Positions 57,241-64,000 of a DNA stretch of 64,000 nucleotides are shown piece after piece; positions within the stretch are counted from its first letter, which is position 1; every line of letters begins with the position of its first letter. This DNA is from Peteryoungia desertarenae (lineage in GTDB: Bacteria > Pseudomonadota > Alphaproteobacteria > Rhizobiales > Rhizobiaceae), in the NCBI RefSeq assembly GCF_005860795.2, contig NZ_CP058351.1:558001-622000 (forward strand), in the 5' to 3' direction. The notes beneath the pieces were generated by a model that was given only the letters and a program-made list of their open reading frames with translations, was not told where the DNA came from and did not search any database. The position numbers and the translations under genes were made by a program.

Positions 57241-58094
57241 GCCTTGCTCCTCAAGGTCTTGGCGAAGATTTCGGCCTCCTTGAGCCGCTCCAGATCAAGT
57301 CCCGTGTCCAGACCGGCAGCCGCCAGGTGATGTGCAACCGTCTCGGTCGCAACATTGCCCGCAGCACCCGGCGCATAGGGACAGCCACCCAGTCCGCCAA
57401 CCGATGCATCGAAGACGCGAAGTCCCTTCTCCAGAGCCACGTCGATGTTCCGGATCGCAAGCCCTCCGGTATCATGAAAATGGCCGGCAAGCCTGTCAGC
57501 GGGTATCTCATTCAATACGGCATCCAGCATCGCGGCGATCTCTCGAGGATTTCCACGACCGAGTGTCTCTCCAAGGGAGATTTCATGACAGCCGAGCGAT
57601 AACAGATCCGACGCCACCTTTGCCACTTGTGACGGCGCAACCTTGCCATCGAACGGGCAGTCGGTCACGACCGAGACATAGCCGCGCAATCTCAGACCAT
57701 CTGAGAGCACCGCCTCCGCCACCGGTTTCAATCGGTCCATGGTTTGCGCGATCGAGGCATTGAGATTGGCACGGCTGAACCCTTCCGAAGCCGATGCGAA
57801 AACTGCAACTTCATCGGCACCTGCAGCCCTGGCCGCTTCGTAACCCTTGAGATTGGGTGCGAGCACGGCATAGGAAAGCCCGGCGCGGCGCGGGACGCCC
57901 GCCATGACGTCTGCTGCATCGGCCATTTGCGGCACCCATTTGGGGCTGACGAAACTCGTGGCTTCAATGCGCCGGAAACCACAGACCGCGAGCTTTCCAA
58001 TCAGGCTCAGTTTGTCTGCGGTCGAAATCAGGCGCTTTTCATTCTGCAAGCCGTCGCGCGGGCCGACTTCATAGATCTCGACGAAGTCAGCCAT
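57237..58094 (-). CDS. liuE: hydroxymethylglutaryl-CoA lyase
   Basis: 285-aa TIM-barrel lyase that splits HMG-CoA into acetoacetate and acetyl-CoA. Diagnostic motifs are VGPRDGLQNEKRLI, ATSFVSPKWVPQMAD, GHFHDTGGLAIRN (metal site) and GGLGGCPYAPGAAGNVATE, which contains the catalytic cysteine. ATG 58094 overlaps the end of the carboxylase alpha gene by 8 bp. Confidence 0.94.
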   Translation of the reverse strand: MADFVEIYEVGPRDGLQNEKRLISTADKLSLIGKLAVCGFRRIEATSFVSPKWVPQMADAADVMAGVPRRAGLSYAVLAPNLKGYEAARAAGADEVAVFASASEGFSRANLNASIAQTMDRLKPVAEAVLSDGLRLRGYVSVVTDCPFDGKVAPSQVAKVASDLLSLGCHEISLGETLGRGNPREIAAMLDAVLNEIPADRLAGHFHDTGGLAIRNIDVALEKGLRVFDASVGGLGGCPYAPGAAGNVATETVAHHLAAAGLDTGLDLERLKEAEIFAKTLRSKA

Positions 58095-60039
58095 GATGGC
58101 TCGCCTCGGGCTCCAGCTGCACCAGCGGATCTCCGGCTGCGATCTGGCTGCCTTCCGTGACGAACACAGAAGCGACACGACCAGTCCGCATTGCCTTCAG
58201 GCTGTGCTCCATCTTCATGGCCTCGAGCACGCAGAGCGTTTGCCCTGGTTCAACATCGTCTCCAACACGCACGAGGATCGACCGGACCAGTCCGGGCATG
58301 GGGGCCAGGGTCACATCGCTGCCAAGGCCCGCCGACCCATCACGGTCCAGCGGATCCTGGCGTTTGAAGCTCGCTGTGGCACTGCCCGCAAAGACATGTA
58401 TCCCTTCGGCTTCGACAAGCTTCATGCGCGCTTGCCCTTCGACGAACCAGCCGGACTGGTCCCGCAAGGCTTCGAACGAGACCTGGCCTACCCTCACGGT
58501 GGCGCGTTCGGGACCGGAGAATTGCAGGCTGACCGTCAAGAGATCGCCATCCTTTTCAAGGCAGACTTGCTGTTCGAGCGGCGCCCAGAGCGCAAATCCG
58601 GACAGGGTGTCACGGGGAAGGCCGGTGACCTGCAAAGCGGCCAGACCTGCCATGACCTGATCGCGTTCTTCATCCTTAACCTTCACGGTCAGCGCCTGAA
58701 TATCCCGTGCGATGAGCCCGGTATCGACGTCGCCTCGGACGAAACCCGGATGTTGCGTCAGGGCTTGGAGGAAAGAGAGATTGGTCACGGTTCCCGCAAC
58801 CTCCGTCTCCCGAAGCGCTCGGCCGAGCGCGGAAAGAGCAATCCTCCGCGTCGGGCCATGGGTGATGATCTTGGCGATCATCGGGTCATACCAGGGCGAT
58901 ATCTCATCGCCGCTGCGCACGCCGGTGTCAGCGCGACAATTGTCCGGGAAGGCAAGATGAGCCAGCCTTCCGGTCGCCGGCAAAAAGCCCGCCTCGACAT
59001 CTTCGGCATAAAGCCGCGCCTCGAAGGCGTGACCTGTCAGGCGGATTTCCTCCTGCCTGAGCGGGAGGGGCTCCCCACTCGCCACGCGCAACTGCCATTC
59101 CACAAGGTCAAGCCCTGTGATGGCCTCCGTCACCGGATGCTCCACCTGCAGGCGCGTATTCATCTCCATGAACCAGAAACGATCGGTTTTCAGCCCGTCC
59201 GAGCCGTCGACGATGAACTCGATCGTACCTGCACCGGAATAACCGATGGTTCTCGCTGCACGGACCGCGGCCTCACCCATGGCCTGCCGCATCTCGGCGG
59301 TCATGCCCGGCGCCGGCGCCTCCTCTATCACCTTCTGGTGGCGACGCTGCAGCGAGCAATCGCGCTCAAAGAGATGCACGGCATCCCTGCCATCACCGAA
59401 CACCTGCACCTCGATATGGCGTGGAGCAGCGACATATTTCTCGATCAGGACGGCGTCATTGCCGAATGCGTTGGCCGCTTCGGCCTTGGCAGACCGCAGC
59501 GCATCGCCAAATTCCGCAGCACTTTCAACGCGCCGCATGCCCTTGCCGCCGCCACCGGCGACCGCCTTGATCAGCACCGGATAACCGATCACCTGCGCCT
59601 GTTCGGCAAGGAAGGCACCATCCTGATTGTCGCCGTGGTAACCGGGCACCACCGGCACCCCCGCCTTCTCCATCAGCGCCTTGGCAGCATCCTTCAACCC
59701 CATGGCGCGGATGGCCTTGGCCGAAGGGCCGATAAAAGCGAGGCCCGCGCTTTCCACCGCATCAACGAAATCGGGGTTCTCCGAAAGAAACCCGTAACCC
59801 GGATGAATGGCCTCGGCACCCGTTTCAAGCGCGGCGGCAATGATCGCATCGCCCTTGAGGTAGCTGTCCTTCGGCGCCGCGCCGCCGATCGCAACCGCCT
59901 GGTCGGCGAGTGTGACATGCAGTGCGTGACGATCCGCATCCGAATAGACGGCGACCGTGGAGACACCGAGCTTGCGGGCTGTCTTGATGATGCGGCAAGC
60001 GATTTCACCGCGATTGGCAATCAGGATCTTGCGAAACAT
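58087..60039 (-). CDS. liuD: methylcrotonyl-CoA carboxylase alpha (biotin) subunit
   Basis: 650-aa biotin carboxylase plus biotin carrier. The N-terminus IANRGEIACRIIKTARKLGV, the ATP-grasp stretch AVAGGGGKGMRRVESAAEF, the FEMNTRLQVEHPVTE motif (as FMEMNTRLQVEHP) and the C-terminal biotin site VLEAMKMEHSLKAMR are all visible. GGAGAACCAG precedes ATG 60039. Works with the beta subunit 20 bp upstream. Confidence 0.94.
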   Translation of the reverse strand: MFRKILIANRGEIACRIIKTARKLGVSTVAVYSDADRHALHVTLADQAVAIGGAAPKDSYLKGDAIIAAALETGAEAIHPGYGFLSENPDFVDAVESAGLAFIGPSAKAIRAMGLKDAAKALMEKAGVPVVPGYHGDNQDGAFLAEQAQVIGYPVLIKAVAGGGGKGMRRVESAAEFGDALRSAKAEAANAFGNDAVLIEKYVAAPRHIEVQVFGDGRDAVHLFERDCSLQRRHQKVIEEAPAPGMTAEMRQAMGEAAVRAARTIGYSGAGTIEFIVDGSDGLKTDRFWFMEMNTRLQVEHPVTEAITGLDLVEWQLRVASGEPLPLRQEEIRLTGHAFEARLYAEDVEAGFLPATGRLAHLAFPDNCRADTGVRSGDEISPWYDPMIAKIITHGPTRRIALSALGRALRETEVAGTVTNLSFLQALTQHPGFVRGDVDTGLIARDIQALTVKVKDEERDQVMAGLAALQVTGLPRDTLSGFALWAPLEQQVCLEKDGDLLTVSLQFSGPERATVRVGQVSFEALRDQSGWFVEGQARMKLVEAEGIHVFAGSATASFKRQDPLDRDGSAGLGSDVTLAPMPGLVRSILVRVGDDVEPGQTLCVLEAMKMEHSLKAMRTGRVASVFVTEGSQIAAGDPLVQLEPEASHHG

Positions 60040-60059
60040 GGTCTGGTTCTCCGACCCGG

Positions 60060-61664
60060 TTACATGCGGAACAGGCCAAAACGGGTTTCCCCGATCGGCG
60101 CGTTGAGGCTGGCGGACAAGGACAGCGCGAGAACCTCGCGCGTCTTGCGCGGATCGATGATCCCGTCATCCCACAATCGGGCCGAGGCATAGAGCGGGTG
60201 GCTCTGGCGCTCGAACATATCCAGCGTCGGGCGTTTGAAGTCGGCCTCCTCTTGGGCACTCCAGGTGCCGCCCTTGCGTTCGATGCCCTCGCGGCGGACG
60301 GTGGCGAGAACACCTGCAGCCTGTTCACCGCCCATGACGGAGATGCGGGAATTCGGCCAGGTCCAGAGGAAGCGCGGCGAAAAGGCACGACCGGCCATGC
60401 CGTAATTGCCGGCGCCAAACGAGCCGCCGACCAGCATCGTGATCTTCGGCACCGCGGTGGTGGCGACTGCCGTCACCATCTTGGCGCCATGCCGGGCAAT
60501 GCCCTCGTTTTCGTATTTGCGGCCGACCATGAAACCAGTGATGTTCTGCAGGAAAATGAGCGGAATGCCGCGTTGCGAGCAGAGTTCGACGAAATGCGCA
60601 CCCTTTTGCGCGCTCTCGGAGAAGAGGACACCATTGTTGGCGATGATTCCGACCGGGCAGCCCATGATATGGGCGAAACCGCAAACGAGCGTTTCGCCGA
60701 AGCGCGCCTTGAACTCGTCGAACCGGCTGCCATCGACCACACGAGCAATGACCTCGCGGATATCATAGGGTGTGCGCAGATCTGCCGGCACCACATCCAG
60801 CAGCTCGTCCGGATCATAGGCCGGATCTTCCGGGGCCTGCCAGCGCACGGTTGGCGGTTTTTCTCGGTTGAGATTGAGGACGGCGCGGCGGGCGAGCGCC
60901 AGGGCATGGGCATCGTCTTCCGCCAGATAATCCGCCACACCCGAGAGCCGCGTGTGCACATCACCGCCACCGAGTTCCTCGGCACTCACCACCTCACCGG
61001 TGGCCGCCTTCACAAGCGGCGGGCCGGCCAGGAAAATCGTTCCCTGATCGCGAACGATGATCGAGACATCCGACATGGCCGGCACATAGGCGCCGCCCGC
61101 CGTGCAGGACCCCATGACGACGGCGATCTGGGCAATGCCCTTGGCGCTCATCTGCGCCTGGTTGAAGAAAATGCGACCGAAATGATCGCGGTCGGGAAAC
61201 ACCTCGTCCTGGTTCGGAAGATTGGCACCACCGCTGTCGACAAGATAGATACAGGGCAGATGCGAAGCTTCGGCGATTTCCTGCGCCCGAAGATGCTTCT
61301 TCACCGTCATCGGGTAATAGGTCCCGCCCTTCACCGTTGCATCATTGGCAACGATCATGACGTCCTGACCCTCGATGCGCCCTATGCCGGCAATAACACC
61401 GGCTGCGGGGGCAGCACCCTCGTACATGCCATGGGCCGCTGTCGCGCCAACTTCCAGAAATGGCGAACCCGGATCAAGCAGATTGGCGACACGCTCCCTC
61501 GGCAACATTTTCCCTCGGGCCGCATGGCGCTTTCGTGCTTCCTCGCCGCCACCCTCGGCGGCAAGCGCGGCTGCCTCCCGAATGGTTTGAAGCATGGCAA
61601 GATGGGCTGCACGGTTCGCCTTTGCGGCGTCGCTGCCGGCAATATGGTTTGATTTCAGTTTCAT
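60060..61664 (-). CDS. liuB: methylcrotonyl-CoA carboxylase beta subunit
   Basis: 534-aa carboxyltransferase. The family stretches [57 protein letters not shown] and [20 protein letters not shown] are characteristic of MCC beta rather than propionyl-CoA carboxylase. GGAGGGCCG precedes ATG 61664. It transfers the carboxyl group from biotin to 3-methylcrotonyl-CoA. Confidence 0.94.
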   Translation of the reverse strand: MKLKSNHIAGSDAAKANRAAHLAMLQTIREAAALAAEGGGEEARKRHAARGKMLPRERVANLLDPGSPFLEVGATAAHGMYEGAAPAAGVIAGIGRIEGQDVMIVANDATVKGGTYYPMTVKKHLRAQEIAEASHLPCIYLVDSGGANLPNQDEVFPDRDHFGRIFFNQAQMSAKGIAQIAVVMGSCTAGGAYVPAMSDVSIIVRDQGTIFLAGPPLVKAATGEVVSAEELGGGDVHTRLSGVADYLAEDDAHALALARRAVLNLNREKPPTVRWQAPEDPAYDPDELLDVVPADLRTPYDIREVIARVVDGSRFDEFKARFGETLVCGFAHIMGCPVGIIANNGVLFSESAQKGAHFVELCSQRGIPLIFLQNITGFMVGRKYENEGIARHGAKMVTAVATTAVPKITMLVGGSFGAGNYGMAGRAFSPRFLWTWPNSRISVMGGEQAAGVLATVRREGIERKGGTWSAQEEADFKRPTLDMFERQSHPLYASARLWDDGIIDPRKTREVLALSLSASLNAPIGETRFGLFRM

Positions 61665-61703
61665 CGGCCCTCCAGCTGTTTCATCAAAGCCCTTGAACCG
61701 TGT

Positions 61704-62867
61704 TCAGGCCATCGCGGCCATGAGTTCGCGCCCGATCAGCATGCGGCGGATTTCAGACGTTCCGGCTCCGATTTCCATCAGTTTTGCGTCACGAAACAGA
61801 CGACTGACGACGCTGTCATTGAGGAAACCGGCGCCACCCAGCGCCTGAACGGCCTGATGGGCCTGGACCATCGCCTGCTCGCTGGCATAAAGCACCGCTC
61901 CGGCTGCGTCCTGTCGCGTCACCTCGCCACGATCACAGGCCTTCGCCACCTCATAGACATAGGCACGCGCCGTGTTGAGCGCGACATACATGTCGGCGAT
62001 CTTGCCCTGCATCAGCTGGAAGTTTCCGACCGGCTGCCCGAACTGTTCCCGCGTTGATATATACGGCATCACTTCATCAAGGCAGGCAGCCATGATGCCT
62101 AGCCCGATACCGGCCAGAACCACGCGTTCGAAATCAAGGCCGGACATCAGCACACGGACACCCCTGCCCTCCTCGCCCAGCACGTTTTCAAAAGGAACCT
62201 CGACATCATCGAAGATCAGTTCGGCCGTATTGGAGCCCCGCATGCCGAGCTTGTCGAAATGCGGGCTGGTCGAAAACCCCTTCATGCTCTTTTCGACGAT
62301 GAAGGCGGTGATGCCCTTCGATCCGGCATCCGGATCGGTCTTGGCATAGACCACCAGGGTATCGGCATCCGGACCATTGGTGATCCAGTATTTGTTGCCC
62401 TTCAGCACATAATAGCCGTTGCGCTTGTCGGCCTTCAGCTTCATCGACACGACATCCGAACCAGCGCCCGGCTCGGACATGGCCAGCGCGCCAACATGTT
62501 CTCCCGAAACGAGCCCCGGCAGGTATTTCCGTTTCTGCTCGTCCGACCCATTGAGCTTGATCTGATTGACGCAGAGATTGGAATGGGCGCCATAGGACAG
62601 ACTGACGGAGGCGGATGCGCGGGCGATCTCTTCCACCGCAACCGTATGGGCAAGATAGCCCATACCGGCACCGCCATAGTCTTCACTGACCGTGATCCCG
62701 AGAAGGCCAAGCTCCCCCATCTCTTTCCACAGGCTGTTGGGAAAGCTGTTGCTTCGATCCACCTCGGCGGCAATCGGCTTCAGCCTTTCCTGGGCCCAGG
62801 CGTGTACCATCTCCCTGAGCGCTGCGACATCGTCGCCAAGATCGAAGCGCATAGTGGCATGAAACAT
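61704..62867 (-). CDS. liuA: isovaleryl-CoA dehydrogenase
   Basis: 387-aa flavin acyl-CoA dehydrogenase. Family motifs are [40 protein letters not shown] and [20 protein letters not shown], and near the end [20 protein letters not shown]. The length and the [17 protein letters not shown] stretch are typical of isovaleryl-CoA dehydrogenase. GAGGAGGATTTC precedes ATG 62867. It makes 3-methylcrotonyl-CoA, the substrate of the carboxylase encoded next. Confidence 0.93.
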   Translation of the reverse strand: MFHATMRFDLGDDVAALREMVHAWAQERLKPIAAEVDRSNSFPNSLWKEMGELGLLGITVSEDYGGAGMGYLAHTVAVEEIARASASVSLSYGAHSNLCVNQIKLNGSDEQKRKYLPGLVSGEHVGALAMSEPGAGSDVVSMKLKADKRNGYYVLKGNKYWITNGPDADTLVVYAKTDPDAGSKGITAFIVEKSMKGFSTSPHFDKLGMRGSNTAELIFDDVEVPFENVLGEEGRGVRVLMSGLDFERVVLAGIGLGIMAACLDEVMPYISTREQFGQPVGNFQLMQGKIADMYVALNTARAYVYEVAKACDRGEVTRQDAAGAVLYASEQAMVQAHQAVQALGGAGFLNDSVVSRLFRDAKLMEIGAGTSEIRRMLIGRELMAAMA

Positions 62868-62877
62868 GAAATCCTCC

Positions 62878-63645
62878 TCATTTCGGCGCCATGCGCAGCG
62901 CCCCATCCAGCCGGATGACCTCGCCATTCAGCATGGCATTTTCGATGATATGTCTGACCAGTGCTGCATATTCCGAGGGCTCTCCCAGGCGCGACGGAAA
63001 CGGAACTGATGCACCAAGCGAATCCTGCACTTCCTGCGGCATCGCGGCCATCATCGGCGTTTTGAAGATGCCCGGAGCAATCGTCAATACGCGGATTCCA
63101 TGGCGGGCGAGATCCCGGGCCATCGGCAGGGTCATGCCGGCAACGCCCGCCTTCGAGGCAGAATAGGCAACCTGACCCATCTGGCCGTCGAAGGCCGCAA
63201 CGGACGCTGTATTGACAATGACACCGCGCTCTCCACCGGCATTGGGCGCCGACTTCGCAATGGCAGAAGCGGCAAGGCGCGCCATGTTGAAGGTGCCGAC
63301 AAGATTGATCGACACGGTACGAGCAAAACTCTCCAGTCTGTGGGGACCGTCCCGACCGAGAACCTTCTCGCCCGGCGCAACACCGGCACAGTTGATCAGA
63401 CCATTGAGACCGCCAAAGACCTCTTCAGCGAGCTGGACCGCAGCCTTCGCATCCTCTTCGCTGACAACATCGGTTTTGTGAAAACGGACCCGGCTGCCAA
63501 GCCTCTCGGCAGCAGACTGTCCGGCATCCTGATCGCGATCGGCGATGACGACATTGGCGCCAGCTTCAGCCAGCATTTGCGCAGTCGCTGCACCAAGCCC
63601 CGATGCCGCGCCGGTGACGATGAAAGTCTTGTCGGCAATTTCCAT
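62878..63645 (-). CDS. short-chain 3-hydroxyacyl-CoA dehydrogenase (HSD10-like SDR)
   Basis: 255-aa SDR: cofactor motif TGAASGLG (residues 12-19), NCAG in [11 protein letters not shown], catalytic serine in VNTASVAAF and Tyr-Lys in YSASKAGV. It is a paralogue of the SDR at 50879. AAGGAATGAC precedes ATG 63645. It sits 10 bp ahead of isovaleryl-CoA dehydrogenase in the same operon. Leucine breakdown proper does not need it; it more likely serves isoleucine or valine intermediates. Confidence 0.88.
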   Translation of the reverse strand: MEIADKTFIVTGAASGLGAATAQMLAEAGANVVIADRDQDAGQSAAERLGSRVRFHKTDVVSEEDAKAAVQLAEEVFGGLNGLINCAGVAPGEKVLGRDGPHRLESFARTVSINLVGTFNMARLAASAIAKSAPNAGGERGVIVNTASVAAFDGQMGQVAYSASKAGVAGMTLPMARDLARHGIRVLTIAPGIFKTPMMAAMPQEVQDSLGASVPFPSRLGEPSEYAALVRHIIENAMLNGEVIRLDGALRMAPK

Positions 63646-63745
63646 GATGTGTCATTCCTTGGTTGAGCGGCGGCAGCCGCTAGAAGGGAGATCAAGCCAG
63701 TCCTTTTGCGGCTTACGGAAGACCCTCTATCATTCGAAGTCATGC

Positions 63746-64000
63746 TCATGTCTCGGCCAAAACCGAACGTGCGATGATGAGACGCATGATTTCATTGGTG
63801 CCTTCCAGAATCTGATGAACGCGCAAATCACGGACGATTTTCTCGACACCATAGTTGGCAAGATAGCCATAACCCCCATGAAGCTGCAGTGCCCGGTTGG
63901 CAACATCGAAGCCACTATCGGTCACATGTTTCTTGGCCATGGCGCAAAGCCTTGTGGCCTCGGCAGATCCGCCATCAAGGGCTGAGGCCGCGCGCCAAAG
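63746..64000 (-). CDS. acyl-CoA dehydrogenase, C-terminal part (5' end outside window)
   Basis: 85 codons are visible, ending at 63746. They carry the acyl-CoA dehydrogenase C-terminal domain: LQLHGGYGYLANYGVEKIVR and QILEGTNEIMRLIIARSVLA, with the catalytic-base region beyond the edge. With the SDR downstream it could be an isobutyryl- or 2-methylbutyryl-CoA dehydrogenase. Assignment within the family is not possible from this fragment. Confidence 0.85.
   Translation of the reverse strand, partial: LWRAASALDGGSAEATRLCAMAKKHVTDSGFDVANRALQLHGGYGYLANYGVEKIVRDLRVHQILEGTNEIMRLIIARSVLAET

Noticed and set aside
58093..60192. 699-codon open frame on the plus strand
   Set aside because: It is the antisense shadow of the carboxylase alpha gene (liuD), whose own protein has all expected motifs. 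High GC keeps the opposite frame open.
60198..61652. 484-codon plus-strand open frame
   Set aside because: Antisense to liuB; no recognisable domains.

Overview
The window reads as a chromosomal or large-replicon segment of an alphaproteobacterium of the Rhizobiaceae type (Rhizobium/Agrobacterium/Sinorhizobium relatives). The grounds are family-level: a vanillate demethylase locus and a hydroxycinnamate locus like those of Agrobacterium, tartrate ttu genes as in Agrobacterium vitis, an HWE-family histidine kinase, a NasS/NasT nitrate regulator pair and a mosaic of palindromes resembling the rhizobial RIME element. The DNA is GC-rich and densely coding. I see no rRNA, tRNA, CRISPR array or phage module. 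The only mobile element is one IS110-family insertion sequence.

Layout, left to right. 1-2.3 kb: start of a YtfQ/YtfR-type galactofuranose/sugar ABC transporter. 2.4-10.4 kb: a second CUT2 sugar ABC transporter (ATPase, permease, binding protein) with a sugar isomerase, a Gfo/Idh/MocA dehydrogenase, a xenobiotic-type acetyltransferase and a divergent LacI regulator facing a twin operator. 10.4-12.0 kb: IS110-family element with a candidate structured RNA upstream of its transposase. 12.1-18.6 kb: urtABCDE-like urea/short-amide ABC transporter with formamidase fmdA and zinc-ribbon fmdB. 18.95-23.2 kb: a divergent sensor that fuses an NCS1-permease-like domain, an eight-cysteine cluster, a histidine kinase and a receiver, followed by a LuxR-type response regulator. 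23.3-27.4 kb: CBS/CorC membrane protein, a photolyase-like protein with its FAD domain at the N-terminus, and an ADCK/UbiB kinase-like protein. 27.8-30.6 kb: vanA-GntR-vanB. 30.8-42.8 kb: nitrate assimilation (nasT-nasS, then nrtABC-nirBD-nasA-cysG) behind a sigma54-type promoter and a leader with an ANTAR-type hairpin and an intrinsic terminator. 42.9-46.9 kb: recX, HWE kinase, CheY-like regulator, DMT exporter. 47.1-52.7 kb: hydroxycinnamate (ferulate/p-coumarate) catabolism with two MarR regulators. 52.8-56.4 kb: tartrate/glycerate genes with a LysR regulator. 56.4-64.0 kb: leucine/isovalerate (liu) operon.

How the parts work together: the hydroxycinnamate cluster would turn ferulate into vanillate and acetyl-CoA by a CoA-dependent beta-oxidative route, and the vanAB locus 17 kb away would demethylate vanillate to protocatechuate. 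Nitrate taken up by NrtABC is reduced by NasA to nitrite and by NirBD to ammonium, with CysG feeding siroheme; this and the urea/amide operon are both nitrogen-scavenging systems with dedicated sensors. The liu operon carries isovaleryl-CoA to acetoacetate and acetyl-CoA.

Most start codons were set by Shine-Dalgarno spacing and family length, so several genes begin later than the longest open frame. All assignments rest on recognising family sequence features by eye; no database search was run.
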